NCBI RefSeq assembly: GCF_046524175.1 | Contig: NZ_JBEFZF010000002.1 | Location: forward strand, 620,001 to 684,000 | Origin: Spongiivirga sp046524175 | Lineage (GTDB): Bacteria > Bacteroidota > Bacteroidia > Flavobacteriales > Flavobacteriaceae | Length of the DNA stretch: 64,000 nt | Reading direction: 5' to 3' | In this document: piece by piece, positions 8,652 through 17,456 of the stretch | Layout: each line of letters starts with the position of its first letter | How positions within the stretch are numbered: the stretch's first letter is position 1 | Translations under genes and position numbers: made by a program | The notes under the pieces: generated by a model | Databases searched by the model: none | Told to the model about the DNA's origin: nothing | What the model saw: only the letters and a program-made list of their open reading frames with translations

Positions 8652-9902
8652 TTAATTACCTGTTTTACGTATAACAAAAAGACCGCCTTCAATATCACTA
8701 AGCACAATATTGCCGCTAGCGAAAAATGGATAGACACTCCAGTTTCCAGAAAAATTGGCACTGTTATTTGCAGGAAATGTGTCAAATAAACCTACTTCTG
8801 TGAGCTGTGTTTCAATGTTTGAAACATCTAGAATTCTAACTCCGGCCGTATAATTTGCCAGATAGAAAGTATCATCTTTTACATAACCATTATGGTCAAT
8901 TGCCGATGTTGGGCCAAGATAATCATATGATCTAACCGGTTGATCTAGATTGTTAAAATCAAAAACAATGGTACGAGTTTGAAATCCAAAATTCTGTTCG
9001 TCAGTTTCATCGCCTAAAATAAAATAGCGTTCATCTTCAGTAAACCAACCTTGATGTGTATAACCGACATTTGGGTATGAAATTTTAGAAATGTTTACCG
9101 GATTTGCTTTGTCAGTAACATCGACTATTACAATTTCATTTTCATTGCTACCTATCAATATTTCCCTTCCAGTATAATCAGTGTCAGGTCCGTTATAGGT
9201 TACCACTTGCGCATCATGGCTATATGCGTCCATTTCATAACCACCTTCGCCAACCGGATTTTTAGGATCGCTAATATTTACAAATATAGGACCCCCATTA
9301 AATAACCTACTAGAGCCTGTTTGATTTGCAGCACCCACAGGGTATGCATAACCGGTCTCTTCGTTAATTACAATGTTATGTGCACTGCCAAATTCATTAA
9401 AAGTAGTGTCGGCATTAAATGATTGCGAAGTGGTTACACCGCGTAGTCTGGTAAGATCAAAAACCTGCATTCCGTGACCGTTTGCTTCGCTTACAATAAA
9501 GGCATGGTCCTGATATACTTTGATGTCTCTCCAAGCACTTGGCGATGTTGCGGTGGGAAGTTTTCCTAAATAAATGGGATTTTCTGCATCAGAAATGTCT
9601 ATAAAAGCGGTTCCATTTGTTAGTCCCATAATAGCGTATTCTTTTCCTGTAGTGCTGTCGGTCCATCCCCATACATCGTTTCCCGCTTGAGCTTCCATGG
9701 TAGCGAGTGTGACTCTACTCATCAAGTCATAATCATTACAAGGAAAATCACCAGCCATGCCATTTTCGCATACAAGTCTGCCAATTAAATCCATGTCGCT
9801 GTTGGGAATTTCATCTGGTGGATTTACTGGAATACCGCTATCATCATCTGCGCAAGAAAATAATAGGAGTAAACTAAAAGTTAGTAGCAATATCTTTTTC
9901 AT
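8652..9902 (-). CDS. Choice-of-anchor B family lipoprotein (LVIVD-type propeller)
   Basis: The 416-residue protein carries a lipoprotein signal (LLLFSC) and recurrent strands of the form F-x-D-I-S-x-x-x-N-P, typical of LVIVD repeats and of the choice-of-anchor B family. It contains GSAHNIVI and YSHDAQVV blocks that are characteristic of this group. Function is unknown; these are secreted or surface proteins thought to form propellers. It is the first gene of a two-gene leftward unit with the repeat lipoprotein that starts 1 nt after its stop. A -7 box lies about 40 nt upstream. Confidence 0.8.
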   Translation of the reverse strand: MKKILLLTFSLLLLFSCADDDSGIPVNPPDEIPNSDMDLIGRLVCENGMAGDFPCNDYDLMSRVTLATMEAQAGNDVWGWTDSTTGKEYAIMGLTNGTAFIDISDAENPIYLGKLPTATSPSAWRDIKVYQDHAFIVSEANGHGMQVFDLTRLRGVTTSQSFNADTTFNEFGSAHNIVINEETGYAYPVGAANQTGSSRLFNGGPIFVNISDPKNPVGEGGYEMDAYSHDAQVVTYNGPDTDYTGREILIGSNENEIVIVDVTDKANPVNISKISYPNVGYTHQGWFTEDERYFILGDETDEQNFGFQTRTIVFDFNNLDQPVRSYDYLGPTSAIDHNGYVKDDTFYLANYTAGVRILDVSNIETQLTEVGLFDTFPANNSANFSGNWSVYPFFASGNIVLSDIEGGLFVIRKTGN

Positions 9903-9941
9903 ATGATCAGGAGGGTTGTAATATTATGAACGTAGTTTCAG

Positions 9942-9949
9942 CAAAAATA
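9942..9949 (-). promoter_or_regulatory. -7 box upstream of the choice-of-anchor B gene
   Basis: TATTTTTG on the minus strand fits TAnnTTTG and sits 40 nt upstream of the start codon at 9902. Confidence 0.5.
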
Positions 9950-10057
9950 TGATTTTTTTGGAGCGTTAAATTCAAGGGCGATCCTTCTTTAAATTATTGA
10001 TAAAAGTAAACACTACTATTTTGTGGTTGTAATTGTTAATTATAAATGAGATAGGAT

Positions 10058-10065
10058 TATTTTTG
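10058..10065 (+). promoter_or_regulatory. -7 box almost touching the thiL start codon
   Basis: TATTTTTG fits TAnnTTTG and ends 4 nt before the ATG at 10070. If used, transcription would begin at or very near the start codon, giving a nearly leaderless mRNA. No clear -33 element is seen at standard spacing. Confidence 0.4.
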
Positions 10066-10069
10066 CAAA

Positions 10070-11119
10070 ATGATTGAAGATAAAAACCAGAAGCGTACGT
10101 CCTTATCAGAATTAGGGGAGTTCGGGCTTATAAAACATCTAGTAAAAGAGTTTGACATTAAGCATGAAACCACTGTAAGAGGCAATGGAGATGATGCCGC
10201 CGTTATTGATTTTAAGGATAAGCAGGCAGTAGTTTCTACTGATCTTTTGGTAGAGGGCGTTCATTTTGATCTTGCTTACATGCCATTAAAGCATTTAGGA
10301 TATAAAGCAGTAATGGTTAATTTATCAGATGTGTATGCCATGAATGCTGTGGCTACCCAAATTACAGTTAGTATCGCTGTATCAAATAGGTTTCCTTTAG
10401 AAGCTATTGAAGACTTATATGCGGGGATTAAACAAGCATGTAAAATTTATAATGTAGAACTAGTTGGTGGTGATACCACTTCATCTAACAAGGGCTTGCT
10501 TATTTCGGTAACGGCTATTGGTCAAGTAAATGCTGGTGATTCGGTGTATAGAGAGGGGGCAAAACCAAATGATCTTTTAGTGGTCACGGGAGATCTAGGT
10601 GGTGCCTATTTGGGATTACAAGTTTTAGAGCGTGAAAAAGCAGTCTTTAAAGTAAATCCCAATTCGCAACCTGATCTCGATATGTATAGTTATATTATCG
10701 AGCGCCAACTTAAGCCGGAAGCGAGAAAAGATATTATAAAATTACTGGCTGATCTTGATGTAAAACCAACTTCAATGATTGATATAAGTGATGGTCTTGC
10801 TTCTGAGGCATTACATATTGCAGATCAATCCGATGTCGGGGTTAACATATACGAAGATAAAATACCGCTCGATCCTCAAGTTATTGCGACTTGCGAAGAG
10901 TTTAAAATTGATAGTACAATGGTTGCACTAAGTGGTGGTGAAGATTATGAATTGTTATTCACCATTTCACAAGAAGATTTCCCAAAGATTAAGGCGAATC
11001 CAAATTTAACAGTAGTGGGTCACATTACTGATAAATCAGAGGGTAGCCATCTTATCACCAGGGCCGATACAAAAATCCCTTTAAAAGCACAGGGATGGAA
11101 TGCCTTGCTAGACAGCTAG
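10070..11119 (+). CDS. thiL: Thiamine-phosphate kinase ThiL
   Basis: The 349-residue enzyme phosphorylates thiamine monophosphate to thiamine diphosphate (TPP) with ATP. Family motifs are present in order: GNGDDAAV at 38-45, the STDLLVEGVHFD block at 56-67, NLSDVYAM at 84-91, and a GGDTTSS segment. These belong to the PurM/SelD-like fold that binds magnesium and both substrates. Its 3' end overlaps the convergent small zinc-ribbon gene by 12 nt. No other thiamine biosynthesis gene is adjacent. It would complete the salvage route proposed for the operon at 41.6 kb. Confidence 0.93.
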   Translation: MIEDKNQKRTSLSELGEFGLIKHLVKEFDIKHETTVRGNGDDAAVIDFKDKQAVVSTDLLVEGVHFDLAYMPLKHLGYKAVMVNLSDVYAMNAVATQITVSIAVSNRFPLEAIEDLYAGIKQACKIYNVELVGGDTTSSNKGLLISVTAIGQVNAGDSVYREGAKPNDLLVVTGDLGGAYLGLQVLEREKAVFKVNPNSQPDLDMYSYIIERQLKPEARKDIIKLLADLDVKPTSMIDISDGLASEALHIADQSDVGVNIYEDKIPLDPQVIATCEEFKIDSTMVALSGGEDYELLFTISQEDFPKIKANPNLTVVGHITDKSEGSHLITRADTKIPLKAQGWNALLDS

Positions 11120-11362
11120 GCGTCGTTTACGAGAAAGTTTTTTCTGATACAACTCAGATAACGATTGATTGATTTCTTTTCGCTTGTTGGTAAGGGAAGC
11201 TAAGTTTCCGCTCACATCGGTAGTTGCCTGTGTTTTGCAATGTACACATTCATATTCCTTGATATGTCGTGTAACTTGTCGTGTAACTTTAAAATTGTGA
11301 CCAAAAACGGAACACATAACACCGGTAAGTGAAAAATTGTGGGGATTGGTTCTTTTTTCCAT
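11108..11362 (-). CDS. Small zinc-ribbon protein of unknown function
   Basis: The 84-residue basic protein has a Cys/His pattern (C-x-x-x-GH, then YECVHC) that suggests a small zinc-binding fold near its middle. It ends in a Lys/Arg-rich helix. The pattern resembles DUF1660-like small zinc proteins, but I cannot name the family firmly. It is convergent with thiL and overlaps its last 12 nt. Confidence 0.6.
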   Translation of the reverse strand: MEKRTNPHNFSLTGVMCSVFGHNFKVTRQVTRHIKEYECVHCKTQATTDVSGNLASLTNKRKEINQSLSELYQKKLSRKRRLAV

Positions 11363-11527
11363 GATGTGGGGGTATAAGTAAGTTTGTATTTAGGGTTGTT
11401 GCTAAAGTAAGAAAAAAATTTTGTTAACAAATTTGTGTCAAATTTTTATAGATGAAAATAATTTAAAATCCGATTTTAGGTTGATTTTCTACTATTTTTA
11501 CTGATTCAGATTGATTTTTTAAAGCAA

Positions 11528-12508
11528 ATGGGCAAAGTTATTAACAATATCAATTGGGGAATAATAGGTTTAGGGAATATCGCGAGAAGTTTTGCCGAAG
11601 ATCTTCGACTTGTTGATCAAGCCAATTTATATGCAGTAGGGTCTAGATCACAGGAAAAAGCAGCTATGTTTGGAAGCGAATTCGATGCGGATAGGTATTA
11701 TGGATCTTATGATGATTTACTTGCCGATCCTAAGGTACATATTGTATATATCGCAACCCCCCATGACTCGCATGCTGAAATTAGTATAAAAGCATTAGGA
11801 GCAGGTAAACATGTGTTGTGTGAAAAGCCTGTGGCAGTAACTAATTTGCAGTTTCAAGAAATAAGAAAAGCGGCTGAAGAAAGCGGATGTTTTTTTATGG
11901 AAGGTTTATGGAGTGAATTCAATCCTTGCTTAAAAGAAATAAAACAAAAAATTACCGATGGCGAAATTGGGGATGTAAAGTATGTCCACGCTCAATTTGC
12001 ATTCAAGGCGGATAGGCCGTTAACCAGTAGGTTGCTAGATAAAAAACTTGCAGGTGGGGCTTTGCTTGATATCGGTATCTATCCTATTTATTTGGCTTAT
12101 ACGGTTTTAGGGATTCCTGAAAATATTACTGCCACGGCAAAGTTTCATCCTATAACTGGAGTCGATATGCAAACTGCTATGATCTTCGATTATCGTGATG
12201 CACAAGCAATGTTGTATGCAAATTTTAATTCAAGAAGTGAAACGGTTGCAAGAATTAGCGGTACTGAAGGGGAAGTTGTGATTCATCCGGAATGGTACAA
12301 ACCGACGACATATTCAATTATAAAAAACGATGTGCCCAAAAAATTTGAGGTGGCTAATTTCGGAAAAGGATACACTCATGAAATTATAGAATGCCATAAT
12401 TGCATAACGAAGGGCTTAAAGCAAAGTCCGAGTTGGTCGTATCAACACAGTACTGACCTAATGCAATTATTGGATAGTGTAAGAGAAAAAATTGGATTGG
12501 AATATTGA
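11528..12508 (+). CDS. Gfo/Idh/MocA family oxidoreductase
   Basis: The 326-residue protein has the N-terminal Rossmann motif GLGNIA (14-19) for NAD(P) binding and the family hallmark CEKP at 98-101, whose lysine is catalytic. The C-terminal alpha/beta domain includes the GGALLDIGIYP block. Members oxidise or reduce sugar and trans-dihydrodiol substrates; the substrate here cannot be assigned. It stands alone between thiL and a convergent hydrolase gene. Confidence 0.9.
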   Translation: MGKVINNINWGIIGLGNIARSFAEDLRLVDQANLYAVGSRSQEKAAMFGSEFDADRYYGSYDDLLADPKVHIVYIATPHDSHAEISIKALGAGKHVLCEKPVAVTNLQFQEIRKAAEESGCFFMEGLWSEFNPCLKEIKQKITDGEIGDVKYVHAQFAFKADRPLTSRLLDKKLAGGALLDIGIYPIYLAYTVLGIPENITATAKFHPITGVDMQTAMIFDYRDAQAMLYANFNSRSETVARISGTEGEVVIHPEWYKPTTYSIIKNDVPKKFEVANFGKGYTHEIIECHNCITKGLKQSPSWSYQHSTDLMQLLDSVREKIGLEY

Positions 12509-12533
12509 TTATTTTAATTCACATCTAACAAAA

Positions 12534-13313
12534 TCACTGCAAAAATTCTTTAAAAGCTTCAACCAGCTCTTTTTTATCCTCAATATGAGACATATGACCT
12601 TTTAGAAGAGTGCGAATGGGGATTTTATAGCTTTCACAAAAATTAATAATAGGCTCAGCTGGCATTACCGGATCTTTTAATCCAAGGATTACCATTTTAT
12701 TGGTTGTTGTTTCCGCAAAAAAACTACCCATGTCTTTTCTGTTGATCATACCCTCTTGCCCCTTAATATAACCTTCAACTGGGGTTTGTAATGCTTGTTT
12801 TAAAACGTAGTCAATCATATGCTCAAAATCTTTTTTACTACTGGGAGCAAACAGATTCACAAATGACATCCGTACTAAGCTTTCAAACTGGGTTCTTGCC
12901 ATTTCATTGGCTCGTTTTCTAAGTGCTTTTTTCTCTGAATCATCTGCGTAATAATTAGAATTCATTAGGCAAATTCCGTTTACTAAATCCGGATAGTTTT
13001 GAGTCAGTTCTAAGGCAACGTAGCCTCCCATACTATGCCCTATTACCTTAACTTGATAAATGCTTAAATGATCGCATACTGCTTTAACAGCATTTGCCAT
13101 TTCAAGCATACTGTGATTGCTTTTTAAGTAACTGGTTTTGCCATGACCTAAAAGATCGACACTTACTACTTGATGAGTATTTGAAAATTCATCATGAGCA
13201 AATTGCCACATTTCTTTGTTTTCTAAAAAACCATGCAGCAATAATAGCGTAGGTCCGTCACCAGAAATTGAATAATGTATATCGATATCTTTAAAGCGAA
13301 TGGTATCGGTCAT
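12534..13313 (-). CDS. Alpha/beta hydrolase
   Basis: The 259-residue enzyme has the alpha/beta hydrolase layout: oxyanion HGF at 27-29, nucleophile elbow GHSMGG with Ser94, probable acid Asp214 (GLKDPVMP), and probable catalytic His240 in GHMSHIE. Likely an esterase-type or related hydrolase acting on small molecules; the substrate is unknown. There is no signal peptide, so it should be cytoplasmic. It is convergent with the oxidoreductase gene and divergent from brnQ. Confidence 0.85.
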   Translation of the reverse strand: MTDTIRFKDIDIHYSISGDGPTLLLLHGFLENKEMWQFAHDEFSNTHQVVSVDLLGHGKTSYLKSNHSMLEMANAVKAVCDHLSIYQVKVIGHSMGGYVALELTQNYPDLVNGICLMNSNYYADDSEKKALRKRANEMARTQFESLVRMSFVNLFAPSSKKDFEHMIDYVLKQALQTPVEGYIKGQEGMINRKDMGSFFAETTTNKMVILGLKDPVMPAEPIINFCESYKIPIRTLLKGHMSHIEDKKELVEAFKEFLQ

Positions 13314-13451
13314 AAATGATAATTGTTTCTATGGCAAAAATCGGCTAATTTGATTTGAATTTGATAGCATTAATTAAACTATCTTCTGGTAAGCCAGAAT
13401 ACTTCAAATAGAAAATTAATTTACCTCTCGAGCTAAGCTACGGAGAATTTA

Positions 13452-13468
13452 AATCTCGATTATCGAGT
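13452..13468. repeat. Dispersed palindrome, copy A
   Basis: The 17-nt sequence AATCTCGATTATCGAGT contains the perfect palindrome CTCGAT-T-ATCGAG. An identical copy lies at 45255-45271, and similar TCGAG-rich sequence precedes both. This copy is 33 nt upstream of the brnQ start. Confidence 0.6.
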
Positions 13469-13501
13469 CAAAACTGTATCTTGTTGCCAACAACCACATC
13501 A

Positions 13502-14782
13502 ATGAGTAAACAACGACTACAAATTTGGGTAACTGCCTTTGCGCTGTTCTCACTTTTTTTTGGAGCAGGAAATTTAATTTTACCACCTTTTTTAGGATTT
13601 AATGCAGGCAGTAGTTGGATATGGGTAACCACAGGTTTTGCACTTTCCGCTGTCATCATCCCGATTATGGCTATCATTGGTCATGCTAGATTGCAGGGTA
13701 CAATGATGGATTTTGCTAAAAAAATATCTCCTGTTTTTGCCTTAATTTATTGTGTGTTGGTCTATCTTATTTCCATTTCGTTACCAGCACCTAGAACAGC
13801 ATCTGTAGCTTACGAGATTGCGATAAAGCCTTATTTTGAGTTTGATAGTCTTTGGTTTAGCGCTATTTATTTTGTGCTTGTACTCGTTTTTGTTTTAAAC
13901 AGATCGAAGATTTTAGATGTCGTCGGGAAGTATTTGACACCGGCTATAATTATTATTCTTCTGGCAATAGTGGGCATTGGTATATTGGGTAATTATCCAC
14001 CGATGAAAGCCTCAATTTTTGAGAATACTTTCACGAGCGGTATTGTGGAGGGGTATCAAACTTTTGATGCCATTGGTGGTGTAGTAGTGGGTGGTGTTAT
14101 TGTGATATCACTTGGGTTTAAAACAGATAGTTTTTCAACTAAAAAAGAAATAATTGCTAGGGCCGGAGTTATAGCTGGATTGGGGCTGTTACTAATATAC
14201 GGCGGACTTATCTTACTGGGTGCTTTAAATAGCGATGCGGTTACCGCAGAAGATAGAAGTGCATTGGTAACATTGCTCAGCAAAAATACCTTAGGAAATA
14301 TTGGCACCATGTTTTTGGGAGTATTGGTGTCATTAGCATGTTTCACCACTGCGGTGGGTATTATTACCGGAACAGCCGATTTTGTAAAGGGTATTTTTCA
14401 ACAATCAAATATGGCCTATACAATTACAGCGGTGGTAGGGTCTTTATTAGGCGTTGCAATAGGTCAGTTCGACGTTCATTTTATTATTGATATTGCGGTT
14501 CCTGCGTTAATGTTTATTTATCCTATAACCATCATATTAATTCTGTTAAATGTGTTAAGTGAAAAGTGGGCTTCTCCTATTGTTTTCAAAGCAGTTGTTG
14601 TAACTACTATTGTATTTAGCTTGCCTGATTTTTTATCGACTATTGGCTTCGGTGAAGCGATGCAGCCAGTAAAAGATCGGATTCCACTAGGCAATGTAAG
14701 TATGGGTTGGTTAATGCCTTCATTAGTGGTGTTTCTAATCATCAATTTGATCAATACTAGTATAAGAAATAAGAATGTTTAA
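13502..14782 (+). CDS. brnQ: Branched-chain amino acid transporter BrnQ (LIVCS family)
   Basis: The 426-residue integral membrane protein belongs to the LIVCS family, which couples uptake of Leu, Ile and Val to Na+ or H+. The N-terminal signature with FFGAGNLILPP and about 12 hydrophobic helices are visible. The frame opens at 13481, but the ATG at 13502 gives the usual short cytoplasmic N terminus (MSKQRLQ). A CTCGAT-T-ATCGAG palindrome lies just upstream and may be an operator or a dispersed repeat. Confidence 0.92.
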   Translation: MSKQRLQIWVTAFALFSLFFGAGNLILPPFLGFNAGSSWIWVTTGFALSAVIIPIMAIIGHARLQGTMMDFAKKISPVFALIYCVLVYLISISLPAPRTASVAYEIAIKPYFEFDSLWFSAIYFVLVLVFVLNRSKILDVVGKYLTPAIIIILLAIVGIGILGNYPPMKASIFENTFTSGIVEGYQTFDAIGGVVVGGVIVISLGFKTDSFSTKKEIIARAGVIAGLGLLLIYGGLILLGALNSDAVTAEDRSALVTLLSKNTLGNIGTMFLGVLVSLACFTTAVGIITGTADFVKGIFQQSNMAYTITAVVGSLLGVAIGQFDVHFIIDIAVPALMFIYPITIILILLNVLSEKWASPIVFKAVVVTTIVFSLPDFLSTIGFGEAMQPVKDRIPLGNVSMGWLMPSLVVFLIINLINTSIRNKNV

Positions 14783-14856
14783 ACATTTGTTAAACATGGT
14801 GAACAAAGTTGTTTTCAATACTATTTTAGGGTCAGAAAATTTAAACAATATTCGTT

Positions 14857-15075
14857 ATGGATTTAATTGCAAGAGCAGAAGAATTCGAGACAAGAAAGAC
14901 CTCCTTTAAAACTACTAGCGACCGTATCGTGGCATCTAGGGAGGTAAAGGAATTAATTTTAAGTCTGAATGAACTATATAAGAAAAACCGTGATGCTAAT
15001 ATCATGGATTTGATGAAACGTTTAACCGTCGTAAAACGGAAGATTGAAAAACGGTTGAAAGGAAGGCCGATGTAA
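14857..15075 (+). CDS. Small helical protein of unknown function
   Basis: The 72-residue protein is highly charged and almost entirely helical by composition, with a basic C-terminal half (KRKIEKRLKG). I recognise no family. A strong hairpin with flanking A/T runs follows directly, which supports a real gene with its own transcript end. It lies 74 nt after brnQ. Confidence 0.65.
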   Translation: MDLIARAEEFETRKTSFKTTSDRIVASREVKELILSLNELYKKNRDANIMDLMKRLTVVKRKIEKRLKGRPM

Positions 15076-15077
15076 AT

Positions 15078-15113
15078 AAAAAGGAGCGATCAAAATCGCT
15101 CCTTTTTATTTTT
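15078..15113. terminator. Bidirectional intrinsic terminator
   Basis: A 13-bp inverted repeat (arms 15078-15090 and 15095-15107, four-nt loop) runs from an A-rich arm to a T-rich arm. It separates convergent genes and can terminate both. Confidence 0.9.
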
Positions 15114-15115
15114 CG

Positions 15116-15790
15116 TTAATTGAATGTGTACGCTAAGGATATCCTGAATGAGCGATTTCGCAACTTGGACTGGCCAAAATTTTGATTATCACTAATATTA
15201 GAAAGCCCCAAATCATATCTGGCATTTAACGAAACCCCATTTCCAAACCCATAACCTAAACCAAATACAGCAGCGGTATCAAAAGTTTTGAACTGATCTG
15301 TTACATTGGTATTTTGATTCATTTGATTGTTTTCATCATTTTTAAGCTTGGCATTCAATAAAAAAGAGGGTTGGAGTCCTCCAAAAGTGTGAAAACCACT
15401 GTTGTTAAATTGATAACGAGCTAATATTGGAATGTCTAAATAGGTAAGACTGGTTACTTCTTCCGAAGAGGTAGGCATTTCTCCAAATTCGCCTCCTTCA
15501 CTTTCAAAATCTCTTTTCGTGCCTTTACTAGCAATACCTAATCCAGGTTGAACACCAAAATTCTCATTTATTGGCAACAAGGCATTTACTCCAACTTGGT
15601 ATCCAATACGTGATGAATTATTGGAGCCACCGTAGCCGTCGTATTCGTCTTCTTCGCTAATGTTAGAAAAGTTGATTCCACCAGCTGTGCTAAATTCTGC
15701 ATTGCAAAAAAAGCTCTGTTTTCCTGTACAACAGCTACTAATAGTAAACAATACTATTAGTGCATATAAACAGTTGGTTGTTTTTCTCAT
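15116..15790 (-). CDS. Outer-membrane beta-barrel protein (porin-like)
   Basis: The 224-residue protein has a signal peptide with a possible lipobox (ISSC) and a C-terminal domain of alternating amphipathic strands. It includes the common motifs GVNALLPINENFGVQPGLG and a terminal aromatic strand ending SLAYTFN. This matches the PF13568-type outer-membrane beta-barrel domain frequent in Bacteroidetes. Role unknown; porin or adhesin-like. It lies 18 nt after the gene upstream, suggesting an operon. Confidence 0.75.
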   Translation of the reverse strand: MRKTTNCLYALIVLFTISSCCTGKQSFFCNAEFSTAGGINFSNISEEDEYDGYGGSNNSSRIGYQVGVNALLPINENFGVQPGLGIASKGTKRDFESEGGEFGEMPTSSEEVTSLTYLDIPILARYQFNNSGFHTFGGLQPSFLLNAKLKNDENNQMNQNTNVTDQFKTFDTAAVFGLGYGFGNGVSLNARYDLGLSNISDNQNFGQSKLRNRSFRISLAYTFN

Positions 15791-15808
15791 TTTTTAATGT
15801 TTTTAAGT

Positions 15809-16342
15809 TTAATTAGTTATTACACTCCAGCCTTTTCCTATGACATATGATGTGCCACCACTACTTCCAGAACCAATGCCCGTATAACTGTTTCGATAAA
15901 AGCTAGAGCCTCCTGATTTTCTTGATAGGTATATAAGATTAAAAGTAGGTGGCATTCCTTCGTAGCCACCATTACCCTTATGATCTAGCCAGAACCTTCC
16001 GGGAACGACATTGATAATGCGTTTTAGGGCGCTAACGTCTGCGAAGGGTAATTGCCGTCCATTAACAAATACACCTGATCTTCCGTTGCTGGCATTTGAT
16101 TGTAATCTTCCACCAATGGGTAATCGGGCCGGGATAAAACCCATTGTCTTTCCTCCGCTGTAACCCCATGCACCACATATGTTGTCGTACCAATAACTAC
16201 CGTTGGCAATGGCTATTCCATATGTCTTTTTCAACTGATGAATTGTGTTTTCAGATACCTGCTTATTATTTACATAGACCTTATTTTGTGCAGCCATTGA
16301 TATCGATACTGTCATTGCGATAAAAACTACATATACTTTCAT
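15809..16342 (-). CDS. Secreted protein with a duplicated module, unknown function
   Basis: The 177-residue protein has a signal peptide (cleavage near MAAQ) and two copies of a module of about 45 residues. Each starts with VYVNNKQ or VFVNGRQ, continues with an L-K-K/L-K-R segment, and ends G-x-Y/F-W-x-D with a GYSGG or GYEGM turn. A Ser/Gly-rich tail follows. The repeat resembles small surface modules in other bacteria, but I know no function. The small upstream ORF ends 2 nt before this start. Confidence 0.65.
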   Translation of the reverse strand: MKVYVVFIAMTVSISMAAQNKVYVNNKQVSENTIHQLKKTYGIAIANGSYWYDNICGAWGYSGGKTMGFIPARLPIGGRLQSNASNGRSGVFVNGRQLPFADVSALKRIINVVPGRFWLDHKGNGGYEGMPPTFNLIYLSRKSGGSSFYRNSYTGIGSGSSGGTSYVIGKGWSVITN

Positions 16343-16344
16343 AA

Positions 16345-16533
16345 TTATTCTTTTAAGCGTTGTTTGGTTTTATACCCCATTTCTTTAGCAAGCTCATGGC
16401 AGCTAATGTTCAAGCAACTTTGAAAAATGTCTTTTTTGCCAAAAGTCTTTTTCGTTTTCGATTGTCTTCTACTCTTAACTTTTAGGATAATTGTATAGGG
16501 GAACATCTCAAAAAAAGTACTTACTAAATTCAT
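16345..16533 (-). CDS. Possible small protein, 62 aa
   Basis: This short reading frame ends 2 nt before the next gene starts. The product is basic (many Lys/Arg) with a Cys-x-x-x-x-Cys pair and no signal peptide. Tight spacing supports it, but no family resemblance does; it may be a chance frame. Confidence 0.35.
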   Translation of the reverse strand: MNLVSTFFEMFPYTIILKVKSRRQSKTKKTFGKKDIFQSCLNISCHELAKEMGYKTKQRLKE

Positions 16534-16571
16534 GACGTTTTATTTAAAATATTAGTTGCAAGCCAAAAAAA

Positions 16572-17429
16572 TTATCTAATGATGCATGCGTTTTCTCCCG
16601 CAGGTAGCTGATCGATAATTAACTGCTGCCCACTACTTTCAATGCGTCCGCTTAAGACGTTAAAATCATCGAACGGGGGGTTTACAATACCAACATCAAA
16701 TGGTAATTGGCCTTGTGCGAAGTCAGCAAAATCAGATGCGATTCTAAACGAGGCATAAAACTCATTACCTACCTGACGGTAAATACCATAACCTCTACGA
16801 ATAATGGGATTTGCGGCACCATCAACCCAGATATCTTTTTGTCTGAATGTGGATCCGAGAACTGCAAACGATGTAGGTACCGTCCTATGAACCAATTCAA
16901 TTACGTTCTCCTCTCGCGTGGCGGCTTGTATTATATCTTGACATGCATAATCTGCATTAATACGGGGCGGTTGTTGCGTGTTTAAACCATGACCAACGCA
17001 TATTGCGATCATCTCACTAGTTGCGAAAGCTGCAACTACACCGAACTGTGGCATAATAACGGTACTGGTTTCGTTTAGCCCGTTTGGAAATGGCATGTTC
17101 GGACCTCCATTCATTTGAAGATTTAATTGATTATTAGTATAGGTATAAGTTCCTTGAAAAGAAAAGTCTTGATTCGTATCAGTGGTAAATAACACATCAA
17201 AAGTACCGTTGGTATGAAAATTGAAATACCAGGCTAGGTTTGAATTTCTTCTTGCACATAAATACAGCGCTTCAAAATTTTGATTAGGCGTAAAAGTGAA
17301 ACGATTGTTGATATTTTGCAGCAATGTGTCTTCATTAGCTGGATTGTTGTTTTGTTGGTCATCTTCTTTATTGCAGGAAATGACTGATAGGATAAAAGCA
17401 ACGATTAGGATATTAAATGGCGTTCTCAT
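16572..17429 (-). CDS. Lipoprotein of unknown function
   Basis: The 285-residue protein has a clear lipobox (SVISC, Cys19) and an acidic linker. The rest is beta-rich, including a segment typical of lipocalin-like calculations of a reference state (GTYTYTNNQLNLQMNG). Four Cys residues remain in the mature part and could form disulfides. It is cotranscribed with the PQQ-repeat lipoprotein upstream (27-nt gap). The family is not recognised. Confidence 0.7.
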   Translation of the reverse strand: MRTPFNILIVAFILSVISCNKEDDQQNNNPANEDTLLQNINNRFTFTPNQNFEALYLCARRNSNLAWYFNFHTNGTFDVLFTTDTNQDFSFQGTYTYTNNQLNLQMNGGPNMPFPNGLNETSTVIMPQFGVVAAFATSEMIAICVGHGLNTQQPPRINADYACQDIIQAATREENVIELVHRTVPTSFAVLGSTFRQKDIWVDGAANPIIRRGYGIYRQVGNEFYASFRIASDFADFAQGQLPFDVGIVNPPFDDFNVLSGRIESSGQQLIIDQLPAGENACIIR

Positions 17430-17456
17430 TTTTTCGTTTTTTTGAAATTATATGAA

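Noticed and set aside
8755..8771. TTGGCACTGTTATTTGC resembling a sigma-54 promoter
   Set aside because: The spacing between TGGCAC and TTGC is one nt too long, and it lies inside a coding region on the opposite strand with no suitable gene downstream.
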